The notes under the pieces were generated by a model. That model saw only the letters and a program-made list of their open reading frames with translations. It made no database searches and was not told the origin of the DNA. A stretch of DNA of 28,731 nt from assembly GCA_019648995.1 (NCBI GenBank), contig BLXT01002685.1, positions 27,923-56,653 on the forward strand, read 5' to 3'. Shown here in pieces: positions 1 through 13,800 of the stretch (its first letter is position 1; the number at the start of each line of letters is the position of its first letter). The position numbers were made by a program, and so were the translations under genes. This DNA is from Plakobranchus ocellatus. Lineage: Eukaryota; Mollusca; Gastropoda; Plakobranchidae.

Positions 1-50
1 GTTTTTATTATATAGTGACACTTCTGGCTTGATTACTCAACTTTTTCCAG

Positions 51-147
51 ATTGTGGCATTTCTCATGCTGGGAACAAATTGGTATCTGGAAACCATTGC
101 TTCATTGAGAGAGATAAATGTGGAAAAGTTTGGCTTTATGACACAAG
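51..147 (+). CDS. CHFR: CHFR exon (visible exon 1): FHA domain, first part
   Basis: Acceptor after ttttttccag-like tract ending at 50, donor gtgact at 148. The first two bases complete a codon from an exon upstream of the window. The frame then reads CGISHAGNKLVSGNHC and ends ...VWLYDT plus two bases. This matches the FHA segment of CHFR around human residue 46 (NKLVSGDHC). The SGNH motif supplies the Ser and His of the FHA phosphopeptide-binding face. Confidence 0.9.
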
Positions 148-2641
148 GTGACTATTATTTCTCAGTCTGCTGATCACTTTTTCATACCTGGTGATGATAG
201 AAGTTAATGTCTTTTTGAATTCAATATATGTCTGTTTTAAAGACCAAATAACAAAAAATCTTTTTTTTTAGGGAAGATGTAGACACACACATAGCCTCAA
301 GACAATTAATAAAATAATACATAATACATAAAAGTCTACACCAATTTGTGTTGTTAGTATGAAATTCCTTTACTTTGCCTCCATGCTTGCTTGGGACTAG
401 GAGTCAATAGTTTGGAAGTAAAAATCAGGGATGTTTCGCGGGAACCAAGGGGGTTTGCATGTGCAGGAAATAGAGAATGCATAGACTAGGCTAGGGCCAC
501 ACTCTAGATCTAGGCTTAAATTACAAATAAAGATGTATGTATTTATCTTTAGGTAGTGAGCTGTTAGGTGTGGGTGTGTGTTGGGTTAAACAAAGCTTAG
601 ATCAAGAGTTCTATGCATTCAATATGGAGCTTAGCCTAGCCAAATGCTTTTGGGCCTGACATTGCGTAAACTAGCATGTGTTCAAACTTAAAGAGAGAGA
701 GTACCGGAAATAGTCAGCCTTGCTTGCAAGCTTGTTTTGGCACAAAGAAAAGAGAGGTGGAAGGTTGGACTGGTAAAATCCTAGCCATAGGCCTGCAAGT
801 TTCTTGCCTCCAGCATACAAGTATGTGTATGTGTGCAAGAGACAGAGAACTTGCAGGCTAATTCCCAGACTTAAGTGTACCATGAGGGAATGTGTTTTTG
901 GGTTGGCTCCTATATTTAAGTCCACTTAAAAGACATCTGTGTTGTTGGTTTATATGTGCAGGCAGACACACTGAGTTTACCTTAAGTGGACTCGGCATGT
1001 TTGTGTTATATAAACCAAACTCTGATTAGTAAGGTAAAGAAAAAAAATTTGGTGTGGAGAATTTAATTTTATCGGAGAGTTAGTCTTAAGGACGTTAATC
1101 TCAAATAGATTCTACTGCAATTAGTTTAAATTTGGAATATTGGTTATTTTTCCTCTTAGGATACTTAAACCATTCACAATGTATAATTGACTATTCCACA
1201 CAGCAAGCCTGATACACTTAATACCTTATGAATGTTTTATTTATAAATGTTACAGTTAGGTTTTAGCGCTCTGACTTCTCGCCTTTTTGTCTGATACAAT
1301 ATGTCCATTTTCAAATCAAATCTTTACTCTCTCTTTAAACTTAAATCATTTATTTTTTCCAGTAGAAATGGTACTCTTTTCAACCTGAAGATCAAGTTAG
1401 GCAAAGGAGAGGTATGAAAAGCTTTAGGCATCACCATGAAATTACAGATATGTCCATGAAAGTTAAGACCTCTATCTGATTTTAAAGAACATAAATGTCA
1501 AGCAAATTTGATCTCAACTATAACCGAGAAGTACAGTGTCAATATGTGTAGCGGTCTAATAAAATGAGTCAAGTTGCGGGTCTACATCGCTGGTATTGAG
1601 TCAAAATATTAAAGTAAAGAAATAAATACTCTCAATACTTTATGTATAGAAACCCTTTTGTACATCTGTAGAAAGTGTTCCTCACATAGAGGGGAGTAAT
1701 TTTTACCCATCTAGACTACGATTTAATGTAAAGTCAATCATGCAAAATGGCAACTCTTCTTATTTTGTCACACCGCTACACATATAATAAATTCTTGTTG
1801 ATTTGACTTTAACCAGTGTTTAAATAGGAGAATATTAGTTGAAATCGAATGCAACAGTGATAAAAAGAAAAGTTGATCTTCATGTCCACATTGGAGAAAT
1901 TAGCCATAAAAGAAAATGAACTGGGCAAGACTTCTGAATATGCACACAAGAAAAGTAAATCTATGAAAGCTATACTGCTAACTAACTTGTCATATCACCA
2001 TAGAACCATTTAATGACATAAAAATGAGACTCTTTTTTTTTTTACATGGTTTTGTTTTATTTCTAAATTCACTTTTTAATCAGAGCTGGTCAACTAAACT
2101 TCAGTCACCATTATCCTAAAGTATAACTAAGGAGTTCATTTTCATCCAAAAGATTAAAAGATATGTCTTTTTTTTTAGTGAAATTATTTATTATTGCACA
2201 AAATTATTGCCAAATTCTTCAAAAATTGTCTACATTTGACTAAAATTGCCATCGTTTTGTCATTATTATTGGAACATTGTTTTATGTGCATAACAGGAAT
2301 CTTTCCACATACTGGTTAGAAAAAATCAGAACTAGCAAGTTGAAAGCAGAATGCACAATTGATTTATTCTTAAATATCAAAGTTAATAAAGGATGCTCAA
2401 AATGACATTTTCAACTTGTAAAAAATAATTTTTTAAAATAGTAATGGCTAAAATTTTAACAAATGAATAGTTGAATGAAATAGTTACACATGCCATGTCT
2501 CTTTTTATTTTTTTACCAATTTGTTGATGATGGAAGAATTATGTTAATATGCGTGTGTGTGTTTGCTTAGTTAAAGATTCCATATGGAAGCTGAAAGGAA
2601 AATTGAGGTGAAAACATTTTCTGGAAGCCCATTCAACATTG

Positions 2642-2696
<55 letters not shown>

Positions 2697-5600
2697 CAAA
2701 ATTTTGAAACTTAATGTTCTTATAAAACAGGGCAGCAAAAGAAAGTTTTGAGAAAATCGGCTGTAAATTTTCAGGACTTAAATGTATGTACTCAAACAAA
2801 AATGTGTGGCAACACTGGCAAACCCATCGGATGGCGCACAAGCTTATTTTGAACTAGAGCCATTTAAAGTCTATTAACTCATTCTTGGTCAAAATTGAGG
2901 TTTTGGTTCAAAGAAATATCCTTTTTTTCATCTTCATACTCCACGAAGTTTTATTTATTTTTTTAACCTATAACCTATCTAAATATACATTTTTTGTATG
3001 GCATCTTAATCAGGTTTGTGGCAACGAAATGAAAAAATACACAGCCCAATTTCTAAAACTTAATGCCTGATTCATATCGCCATTGCTAGATCCATATTAC
3101 AGCAAACCTTCAAGCATAAAAAAAAAAAAATACTATTATACACCAAACTAAATGGCAGTTTCTTGGTTGTTAGATTCGAACTAGTGCGCATTAATATAAA
3201 TTAATCTGGTTGAGTGTGCAGCCGTTTTATTAAGATAACCTTATAAATCTGATGACTCCGAAAATGCAGAATCGGATGATTGGTTAAGCAAGCAATTTAC
3301 ATTTCTTGACCAAAAAAGCTCTTCAAACTATTGACATTTTTATATATAATTGATTTTTTACACATGAAAACATTAATTGTAAGTTTATTTCATTTAAAAG
3401 TGATGTTTACAAAGGTCAGTTCTTCACCTTTTGATCAAAATTTGACCAACCCACATTTGCACCCTCAATGAATGACTCGAAAATTGCAGTTTTTAAACCT
3501 TAACCTAGCCGATTCATAGGCCTGCGATGTTGTCGTTTTTATTTCATGAAAAAGAAGACACAAATGATGAACAAACCAAAATTAATGAAGAAATCACTCT
3601 GTCTGGATAATTTGATATTAATCCATAGACAACTGCTGCCAAGTGTCCCGTTTTCTTTCATTCTGTCTCTCCTTCTCAACCTCCCTTTCTCTGTGGCCTA
3701 GATCTAGATCTTGTTTACCTCTGTTGTCGTTTGTTGCTGGTGTTTGGAAGCTAGATCTAACTTAAAACTGTAGTTTTAAAAGCTTACAAATCATTAAATT
3801 TATAGATATACTCTAGATCTGGAGATTGATGTTAAACATAGTAGATTAATATAGAACTGGACAATGTCGTTGTGATGAGCAATGACACAAGATGGGCCCA
3901 AAATGTTAAATTCCTTAATTAGATGTTCATTTTCACAAAAAAAAAATAATTTGTTAAGATTCTCATCTGTAAGTTAGAATGAATAATGGTGGGGTGCATG
4001 TGTGCCATGTGTCTGTAAAATCAATTTGACCATCTATTCTATCAGCTGAAAACTACATAAAATTTTAGAAGTTATTTTCTCAAAACTGTGTGTCCTCAAC
4101 CAGGCGACTTAAAAACATCATAATTTTTTAACTAAATAAGATAGAGCCTTCAAATAAAGAGCAGAATGCTCAGGAATGTTTGGAGAATCCAAAACTATGC
4201 CTCTCGCAATTTTTTTAACTGGACCAAAGTTAAGGGTTTTCCTGTGCAGTCACAACAATAATATTAAAAGTATTCTTATGGTCAAACCTTTTCTTTTTAA
4301 ACAACCAGGCATACAGTTTAAACTCACAACTGCAAACCTATGCGTAAAAATAAATATATAAAGTTATACACTACAATCTTTGTAATTTAAGTCGATATAT
4401 TGATGGATTAGGAAGCTGATGGAAAAGATTAGAAGAAGACAAAATCCTTTTTCATATGTGTATTTGTGTGGCAGCTTGTTCAGAAAACTTTCCCAACTTG
4501 CCAGATTGTGTGTAGAGTTTTTTATTCCCATTTATTCCATATCCATTTGTATACATTTCAAAATTTGAATTTTGTTTTTTATATCTTAATTTAAACTAAA
4601 GTTCGCAAATTTTAAAGGAAAAATCGTTTTTTGTTAGACTTTACAAAGCCCAAGCACAAAAATAGTTTTGAAAGTTTTCACAGTTGGCACACGTTCATAG
4701 GTTTGTAGAAGGATTCAGGCGAGACTAGGTAAGAGATGAGCAAGTAGTTCTCCTGGAATGCAGGTTCATGTATTCATGCACACACACTTCACAATGTAGA
4801 GTAGGTTACACAATAAATTTACAATACACTATAGAAGGCCATTGCATAGTGAATAGTCGAGATGTTAAATTAAGATTGTTTCTGTCAATATTTCCATTTT
4901 TTCTTTATAGCAGATACCCATCAGATAAACCAAACTTTGTTATATGTAATGGTTAATCTGACTGCAATATTTTGATGCTTGATTTAGAAAAGAATAAACT
5001 TTGAAAACACAGAGAAACCTCAGTTTGATGTATGACCCCCTCATTCACTTTCAACAGTCAATAGCTCAAAACTACTTTTGCCAACATATGGTCTCTTTCA
5101 TACACACACACACACACAAATGTGGATTGTAAGCATAGGCAATTTTTGCTTTTTCATTTGCATGTTCCACCCTCAGTGTCGAGAATTGAGCCATGGAGAT
5201 GAATTTCACCTGGTTCACAAGAAAGACAATGCAGATGATGGTAAATGTTTTTTGTTGGGTTTTTGTTTTTATGAAGCATTAACTGGAGTATGTATTAAAG
5301 TCATACCAATTAAATAAGTGCAAGACACTATTTGTCACTTTGAGCTTTTAATGTTTATTCAGTAATGACAATGAAGAAATCAAGATGGCTATGGGTACTG
5401 TAACACAAGAAGTGCATGAAAAGTAAATGAAATAATATGGTAAAGACAGTTAAGTGATGAACAAAAGAAACAGACAATTGATGTTTCTCTACCGATAGTA
5501 TGTCTTGCTGTGTGAGTGCTGTCGTGGATGTGTGTGTGTGTGTTGGCCTTTCAAACATTTTATATATTAAATTATTATATGTTAAAGTGTGTTACATTTT

Positions 5601-8600
5601 ATTATATTAAATTATTATATGTTAAAGTGTTCTCACATTTTGAATGGTGCAAAATGTTATAATTGGAATTGTTTTCCTTTATTGAGGGAGCAAACAAAAA
5701 GGCATAATGTAAAGAGTAATGTAAGTTATTTTATGGGTTAAAAAGACATACAAATGTCAGTGTTTCTTAAAATCTCATCTTTCAAGTAGCTGATGAGATT
5801 TATTTGTTTTGATCCAAATGCAACGTTTATTACAAAAGATTCGTTTGTGTGTATATATCGATGGTTTTAAGCACAAACCATCTGTCTGAAAACATGAACT
5901 GTAAAGGAGAGGGAAAGATCTAATTACTTGATAAATTCTCTAAAATGCATTTAGGTGCGTTGCCTCTTTGATATATATTACCTCTATTATTGTATGTTGA
6001 GTGACTTTTGTTTATTTTGGGGTTGTTATTTAATTAACGGAGTTAGTTGATTTGAACTCACCAGATTTATGACAGACATGTTGTTTTGTGTCTGAGCCAT
6101 TTAGATGATATCTTATCAGCTTCTGTTTGAGACCTAGATGCTTTGCGTCCATATTGAGACATAGTTGGCTTATGTGTTGGCAAACAGTTGCATGGTTTGT
6201 ATTTTAGTAACTTATCAAGCTTTTCTTTCTGTGCAAACTAATAGCCCAACCCCAGAACAGCCCAAAGCAACCTTAACATAAAATCAGCCTTCCAAGCGCG
6301 AGTGAAATAAGAAATAAGAGGCAAGAACAATGACCCATTAATATTAAAAACAAGTAGATTACTGAAAGCAAACATACACAGATCAAACGCAAAACCCCAT
6401 CCAAAAAATAAGTTTAAAAAATATAATTCAGTTCCAAAGTCAAATAAATTTTTGATGTATTTCAACATAATAGCAAAAACATTAGATTGTAAAGGTATTA
6501 ATCATAAACAGGGTAGATTGCTAAATTTTAAACCACGCAGAAGCTTCAAACAAGTACAAAAAATATCTCGCAAGTTTATAACAGTCAAATTAATCTTAAC
6601 TTTTATAATGTTCAACAATTGGTATTAGATGTAGGCCTTACATACAATCTTGCTCTAGAAACCTTGTTCAAAACCACTGAAATAATTATTATCCTCAAAC
6701 TATTTTGACTGAATGTGATTCAGTATCTCCCAATAAAATTTACATTAAACCACTTAAATAATTATTATCCTCAAACTATTTTGACTGAATGTGATTCAGT
6801 ATCTCTCAATAAAATTCACATGAAGCAGTTATAAGATACTTGCTCAAACTATTTAAAAATGTGGAATTAAAATATTTGTTGAAAATGTCATTCTGAGTAT
6901 AAATTTTGCAAAGCAATTAGATATGAAAATCAAACAATAAAAAAAAAAAAAATGCCTGAAATTTGAAAGTCATTTAAGAATAATTTTAAAAATGTCATAA
7001 TGGCTAATAAAGTTATTCTATAAACTGTCAAAATGAGGCCAAGAAATGTAGAATAAAGAAAATTTGAAAAGTTGTACCCATAAAATTATATAATAACTAT
7101 TTCACACCTGTACTAAATAATGAGAAACCAATACAAATACATAGATGGTAAAAATATTTGTTCAAAACTTCCTATGAGATTCACACAAAAGATTATGAAC
7201 TGTCACACAAATAAGGCAATTTTCAAGAATATCATGTACGAAAGTCGCCCAAAGTAGAATGCATAGTAGAGCCCATAAATAGCAAGAGCGGAAATAGCAA
7301 GAGCTCTAGAATAAAGAATTTCAAATGCCCTTTTTTTTCTCATTTGATTTTTCTTCAGTTATTATGGGAATAAGGAGGCCTAATAGAATTGACCTTGTTA
7401 ATTATGAGAAATTTAGCTTGTAAACTATAACTGAATAATTCAATGAACAATCAAATAATTCAGTTAACAATCATGGTAAATTAGTTTAAGCTTTTTGTTT
7501 TTCTATCGAGGCTTTGGTCCTTGACAAGCACTAGTTTTATGTGCTCTTCTGAACATATGCAGTGGTATAATGTCTTTTGACCGACAGTAGTCAATGTGAT
7601 GACAGGTAGTGCTGCTTGCTTATTGGTTGCCTAGCCTGAAAAATGATAAGGCCCTGTCCATCTTGCTTAGCCCCCCCCTCTCTCTCTCTCTCCTGTTTGA
7701 CACTCACAGTCATACCCTCGTTTGAGATGTTCTAGTGAATCAGCACTCCCCTTCACCTCAATTGTTTCAGCATAATGGCAAACCTTCTTTTTGAAAATTT
7801 TAAGCTAATGATACAATTCTACAATATTAGGTGGTACCCAGTATTGTAGATGTATGCAACAGCATTCACCAAGTTCACCAGCATGATTCTGTTAGTGCTG
7901 TGCTCATCTCTTCAGATAGTCATATGCTAAATCTAGCATTTGTCCCTACACTAAGTTCTAAGGGACATTATGTTGCAGAAATCTGATAGAAGGGAATGAG
8001 ATTTCTTGTTATTACCAAATTTTACTTATTTAGAAACTCTTCATTTGCCATAAAATTCTTAATTCTGTGATGGAAATAGGATTTATATAGAAGGCAATTA
8101 ATCATAAAAGCCATGTACATCAACAGGCAAGTTTCAGAGACTGAAGGTGTTTATACTTGCATGTTATAATTTTTCACAAGCTGTTGAACAGTTGTTAAGG
8201 GGTCTTTGATTGGCGCTTGTTTCTGCACCCGAACTCCATCTTCAAAATGTGATATATATTTGAAAGATCGGCCAGGACTATATTTAAAAGCACAGATGTC
8301 AGCCTAGGCTTCAACAACTTGACAGCCATCTCTCTGTAGTACTCGAAGTCAAGGAAGAAGTCATGTTTCAAATATTGGACATCATAAGGCCTGGAGTTAG
8401 TTCTTGCTGCCCAAATTATTTGAATATAGTCCAGGGGAGAAAAGATATCCACATTACTGATAGTCAGATGAACAGAATCCACTTCCATCTGCTGGAGTCC
8501 AAGTGCTAAGATTTTTTGTTCAACAGTCTTCTTGTAAGCGGCACTAAAATATGTCAAGGCTGTGACTAACATGCAATATCTATTTTGATATGTGCAGCCA

Positions 8601-10735
8601 TTTGAGTATGTTATCAGTCTGTCAAAGGAGTCTTTCTCTCCATCTTGGTAGGACGCCAAACAGGAGGCAAACTCATTTGCTACCAGCCTACCTTCAGCCT
8701 TATTTCATATGTAGGAGGTCACGTTTTTTGAACAAAGGTCATAAACAGTTTAGTTGTGAACTTCCAACTTAGTCTGGTAATATAATGTTGCCACTATCAA
8801 GAACGAGGATAGCAAAACTCTAAACATTAAAGCACAAGACTTGGGGCAGGAATTCACTATTTCTTGTCCAGTCCTTGCGCATACTGATAACAGATGTTGT
8901 ACCTGGTCCTTCTGAAATACACAGATTAAAATGTTTTCACACTCCAGCTCTCAGTAAAAAGTGTAATTGACTTGACAAGCTGTGACAAAAGTAACTGTTG
9001 TTAGTTGAGTGTAGACCTACACTCTGAGCAGCTGATCTCTGATCTAGCTTTGCTTACTCACAACATATAGTTACATTCTAAGATGGCCTTGGCTAGGCCT
9101 ATTTTAGTTTTAATAGTCCTATTATTATTTCAACCTTTATTTACAGTTTTAGATCTAGGGATTTCTGAAAGGTTTTTGAAGTGTGATTACACTATTTTTA
9201 GAAAGTTAGATTATTTATGTTCAAAAACATTACAAATTTGCATGGCTTCCAACAAAGTAGAACAGTTCTGAAATGGGGTTTATATCAATTTTAGATAATA
9301 TTGGACTGTAAAAAATTGAGGCTAGAATGGGACAAGTTTAATGTGTTCAAAATAGAATTTCAGGGTAAACTTAAAAAAAACAAAAAAACAATTGTAACCT
9401 TAACTGTCCCTCATTCACCATTACATTCAAGTGCTTAACTTAAAGGTAATTTTTTTCATGTGGCTACTTAGATTCAGGACCTTAACCAGAGGTACTTTAA
9501 CTTGGTATATTTTAATGCTCATTTTCACACCCTTTTTCCGAAAATCAGTGGAAAGATCTTAATAAATTACTCTTCACCTAAAAAATTAGTATGCAAATTA
9601 GTTATCCATATTAATGTATAGAGAGAGTTGAAAGTGCACTCTCAGTGCCTTTGTTTGATGATTGATTTTCTTTTTAATTTGAGCATTGCGCTTTCCCCCT
9701 TTTCTGCAAAAAATTGTACATTTAAAAATCACACAACTATGGTATCAATTTGCCTTTGATTTTTTAAATTTTGGCTTTTCCAAGTGATGTAAGTTGCCTT
9801 TTGCAATTAATCCATTTTGACTGATTATTTCAGATATTGGTTACCTGTTTCAAGATTTGAAAGCTCTGGAAGCTGAGACATCTTCAGAATTTGATGAAAC
9901 CCAAGAGTATGACTACAACCTAACCATTCCAGACACAAACTCAACTGTAACTGGTAAGTTACATTTTTCATAAATTGAAAACAATGAAAGTGATTGATAT
10001 AACAAAAGAATGCTCTTTTCTCTCATATTTTATTTTTTTCTCAAATTTTCACCAAAACATATATGAAGTCTTAAGTGTTACAAGCTTTTGGGTAGTTCAG
10101 GTTATTTCTTTGTCTTTTGCCATCTTAAATGTAAATTTCTTTCCCAGATAATTTACTGTATTGCCCACCGTGGCCCATCACAGGATTGTATCGAATTGCC
10201 CATCAGCCAAGTGCTTCAGTGTGCACTTTTGAAATTCGGAACAGTAATAATAGAACAAGTCCTACCCCTTCCAAAAACAGCTTGCCTACTTCTGTTAATG
10301 TTCTAGTTTTGTTTTCAGTTTATCACATTGAGTTTGCATAAATCCTTTTTGAAGCTACGATTTTTCTAAAATGAACTCAAAAACACAAGCAAACTTCCTA
10401 TAGTCTTGGTTCATAATTTTACTGGTGGATGGTGCTGCTGTATGATACATTAATCCTAGCTAAGAAAACTCTGTTGGATCAGTGTAGAAATCTCTTGTTG
10501 AAAGAGTAGTTAGTATTATGAATCAGATATGCAGTCAGCAGCAGGTATTAGATTGTTAGATGTTGAAGATGAGATAAAGACATCTTTAGATGAAGAAGAG
10601 GCAGACCTTGACGCAGAAAGTAAGTAGATGTTCAAGAGAATTTAGACCTAGACCTATAATTAGACAATTGTGATGTAAACTCAGGGTCATGCAGAGGAAA
10701 GAGGATTCAGAATCGATAGGCAAAATAAAAATATG

Positions 10736-10780
<45 letters not shown>

Positions 10781-10813
10781 NNNNNNNNNNNNNNNNNNNN
10801 NNNNNNNNNNNNN

Positions 10814-10848
<35 letters not shown>

Positions 10849-13800
10849 AAACTGTTTTGGTTTTTGCAATATCATGTGTATTGTAAAAGTCAGAAAAAGA
10901 ATAGAATTATTTCCCCAACCCAGATAAACTAAGTAAGAGAAATCTAGTGGAGACTAGTAAATTATCAGTGAAATGTATCCAAATAAATGGCTTCTAACTC
11001 ATTGCACTCTCGAATATTTGAATTGTGTACTAGATTTGAATAAACTCATACTCTTATGAAAAGTATATTACAGTGTATTATATTTTTGCATAGTTCTAAA
11101 TTTATGCATATATGTTTTTTTGGCGGCTTCTAGTAAATGAAATCTGTAGCTGTGGAATTTACAGAGGCAAAGTAAACATTTACAAGAAAATGGTCAACAG
11201 TTTTGCTCAGTCTACCAGATGTTGTCATGTACTACAGTAATACAAAGCAAGGATTTTCTCTGCAGTCAGAAGTTGATGAAAGCAAGTAAGGCAAAGCTAC
11301 ACTGACCTTTGAAGATTCAGAGGATCTAGGAGTGATATCTATCCAGCCACACCTAACAGCAGCAGAAAATGGAAAGTTGTCAAGGTATTGAAATTGAATC
11401 AAGCAAATGAGGTCCTAAAAATTAAAGAAGTCATTGGTCAAACCCAGGCTAAACAAGAAGATTGGGATCAGAGGGACTAAAGTGGTGGCAAAATCAGAAT
11501 GAAAGTACAATAAAATGAGACTTGAATAGGATTCTCAGAGAATTCAGAAAGCAGTTCAGCACTCCTCAACAACGTAAAAAGGGAAAGCACTTTGCAAAAG
11601 CCACATACATGGAATGATATGTGACACATGTGACACACAGCTCCAACATTAGCTACCTTTTCCAAGCTGTGATTGATCTTTTACCTCAATTGTAAATCTA
11701 GTGCACTAGAAAAGGACAAAGATCCCAACGATGACAAACAGACTTCAGAAGATATTCTTCATTCTTGCAAAGTTTCTTATGAGCCAGGTGACACAAAATG
11801 TATCAAGAACATTCTACAACATGCTAAGCCAAAAGACAACTTGCTCAGCCAAAGATTAGTATTTACACCAGAAGGAACTAAATCATTTTGCCGAAAAGCT
11901 TCTAGCATGAAAGAGATTTTTATGGGAAATCTACATTAAGACATCCAAGACCCAGAAATATGGCCTGGCATTGTATTCCATTCAATTACTACTCAACAAG
12001 TGGTAATTGTTGAACTGGCAGCACCAAATGAAAGAAACAATCACCTGTGGAAAAAAAAAATCAGCGACTTGGGCAAAGATCATATGATTTTCTGCAAAAA
12101 TTTATCATGTGCCTGTTTCATGCTGTAAGGAATAATGGAGGGAAAAATATCAACTTAAAATGCCCATTCATTTACTGTTCCCATTCGTAACTTTTTTATT
12201 TCTTTTGACTAATTTCAAGACATAATTTGTCAATACATTTCTTTAAGCAGCATAATGCTATCTTTTTTCCCCTTTTCATAGATGAAGATGCTAACATTGT
12301 GACAGCTGGTTGCCCTGTAGAGAAAAGAAAGGTAAGAGATTCCATACTTTTAATGCTAGTAGAATTAAAGATATCAACCAAACTAACAATGAAACTAGCT
12401 AAGACCAAAAGATTTCAGATAAGCCCCCTCTATTTTTGTCTCTCCCTTTCCCTTTTATCTAACTATAGCTGGTAATAGGCTGATTAGTTAGACCTGAAAT
12501 ACACCTATTTAGCTCTCTAGAGTTTAATATAATCCATAGGCATAGTGGACGTCTGGATTGATTTCTAAATCTAGATGTAGATCTTCAAAGTCAGATGTCG
12601 AGGATTACTACATATATTTTTATAATATTGAAACAACTTAGGCATAATTACTCTCAGGTGAAACTGGTCTAGATCCAGATTTAGATCTATATTCTACATT
12701 GTCATTCACTAGATCTAGATCTATACTCTGGGGTCATATAAGCTTAGTACCTCTATTGATTAATGTGGTTTTTCTTGCCTTAAGCATCCTTGCCCTTATC
12801 TGAGCTGGCATTGTGAGAGACAAAATAAATCACCATGAACTGATTTAGCAGATCATGGCCTGTTATTTTTGCAATATTACATACTAGAAGAGCAGCAACA
12901 GCTTTTTTCTGATCCTAGAAGATGCTGACATGTTGTTGCTGATAATCAAACTCTTGGAAATGAAGGGTAGCTCTCAATTTTAATTTGTAACCAAATATGA
13001 GTCACACTCGGAAAAGACTTGCAGCTTGAAATGAAAGATAAAAGGTTGTTTGATACAATTTATAGAGGTATAGATTTATTTGAATTGGCAAATTAGCAGG
13101 GTAGATGATGCTGAAGAATCAAAGATATACATGGCAGAAAAACAACTTTTTTTTTTTCATGAGAAAAGGGCACAGCACAACATAAAAAAATCCTTTTGAA
13201 GCATCTGTAGAAAAAAATTACATTGACCTGACATCACTATTTTGCCTGTAGCTCGAAATAGAGCCCAGCAACATGTGCCATGTTTTCGCTGAATGCATAG
13301 CAAATGGTTGTTGAAGGATCAGTATTTTTGACTTGCAGAATGAAAACAGATGAATCATAAATGCTTTTATGCTTTTATAACCTAAATTTTTATTAGAAAG
13401 TAGAAATCATACCAATAGTTAGTCTTAATCGATGGATTTTTATGTGGTAGCGATGTTGGCTGAGCTAGAGATCTAATCCAGGGATCTAAACACTGGATGC
13501 AGAGAGGATGGTCACTTGAACAGCCTGCCTTTTTTTTTTTGTGTACTCTAGAGAGAAAAAGAAAAGTTCAAATGAAAGTTGAAAAGCTTTTCTTTGTTCA
13601 GAATTTCTTATATGTGTATGATTAAATGTTTTGGGAGCTTTAATTTTGATTTAAAAATTGGTCACGTGACCTTACTTAACGGCTGAGTCTTTCTAGCAGT
13701 TTAACTTGGTCTCTTGAGGTGAATGGTGGCCACTTCCAATTTGGCTCTATGTAAACAAAAATAATGGGATAAAAACTAATCTCAAAGAAATGGTTAAAAG

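Larger units (their letters stand above)
1412..5176 (+). other. Intron 2
   Basis: A 3.8-kb GT..AG intron. It contains a MITE-like element at 1542-1785, a 50-bp (AT)n run at 2645-2694, several A or T homopolymers, AGATCT-type motifs at about 3700-3820 and a (CA)n run at 5102-5118 just before the next exon. No coding signal was found. Confidence 0.8.
5241..9833 (+). other. Intron 3
   Basis: A 4.6-kb GT..AG intron. It holds a 40-bp tandem duplication (about 5551-5641), a 76-bp tandem duplication (6671-6822), a C8/(TC)n tract (7671-7692) and the broken antisense frame at 8195-8911. The stretches 5645-6670, 6825-7670 and 8915-9833 show only AT-rich unique-looking sequence with no supported gene. 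Confidence 0.8.
9954..12281 (+). other. Intron 4
   Basis: A 2.3-kb GT..AG intron with two transposon remnants: a piggyBac-like N-terminal fragment (10531-10700) and the C-terminal part of a retroelement protein (11205-12130). Between them is a TC/AT microsatellite interrupted by 33 N (10741-10847). The first 550 bases show nothing recognisable. Confidence 0.8.

Noticed and set aside
2539-2841. Antisense open frame of 100 codons with an Ile-Tyr repeat
   Set aside because: It is open only because it crosses the (AT)n microsatellite; the rest has no protein-like pattern.
9083-9271. Short frame starting with a hydrophobic signal-like peptide
   Set aside because: 62 codons, no Kozak or splice context, no resemblance to a known family; the hydrophobic start comes from T-rich sequence.
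10687-10927. Open frames on both strands with Ser-Leu, Arg-Glu and Ile-Tyr repeats
   Set aside because: Produced by the TC and AT microsatellites and by reading through the N gap.
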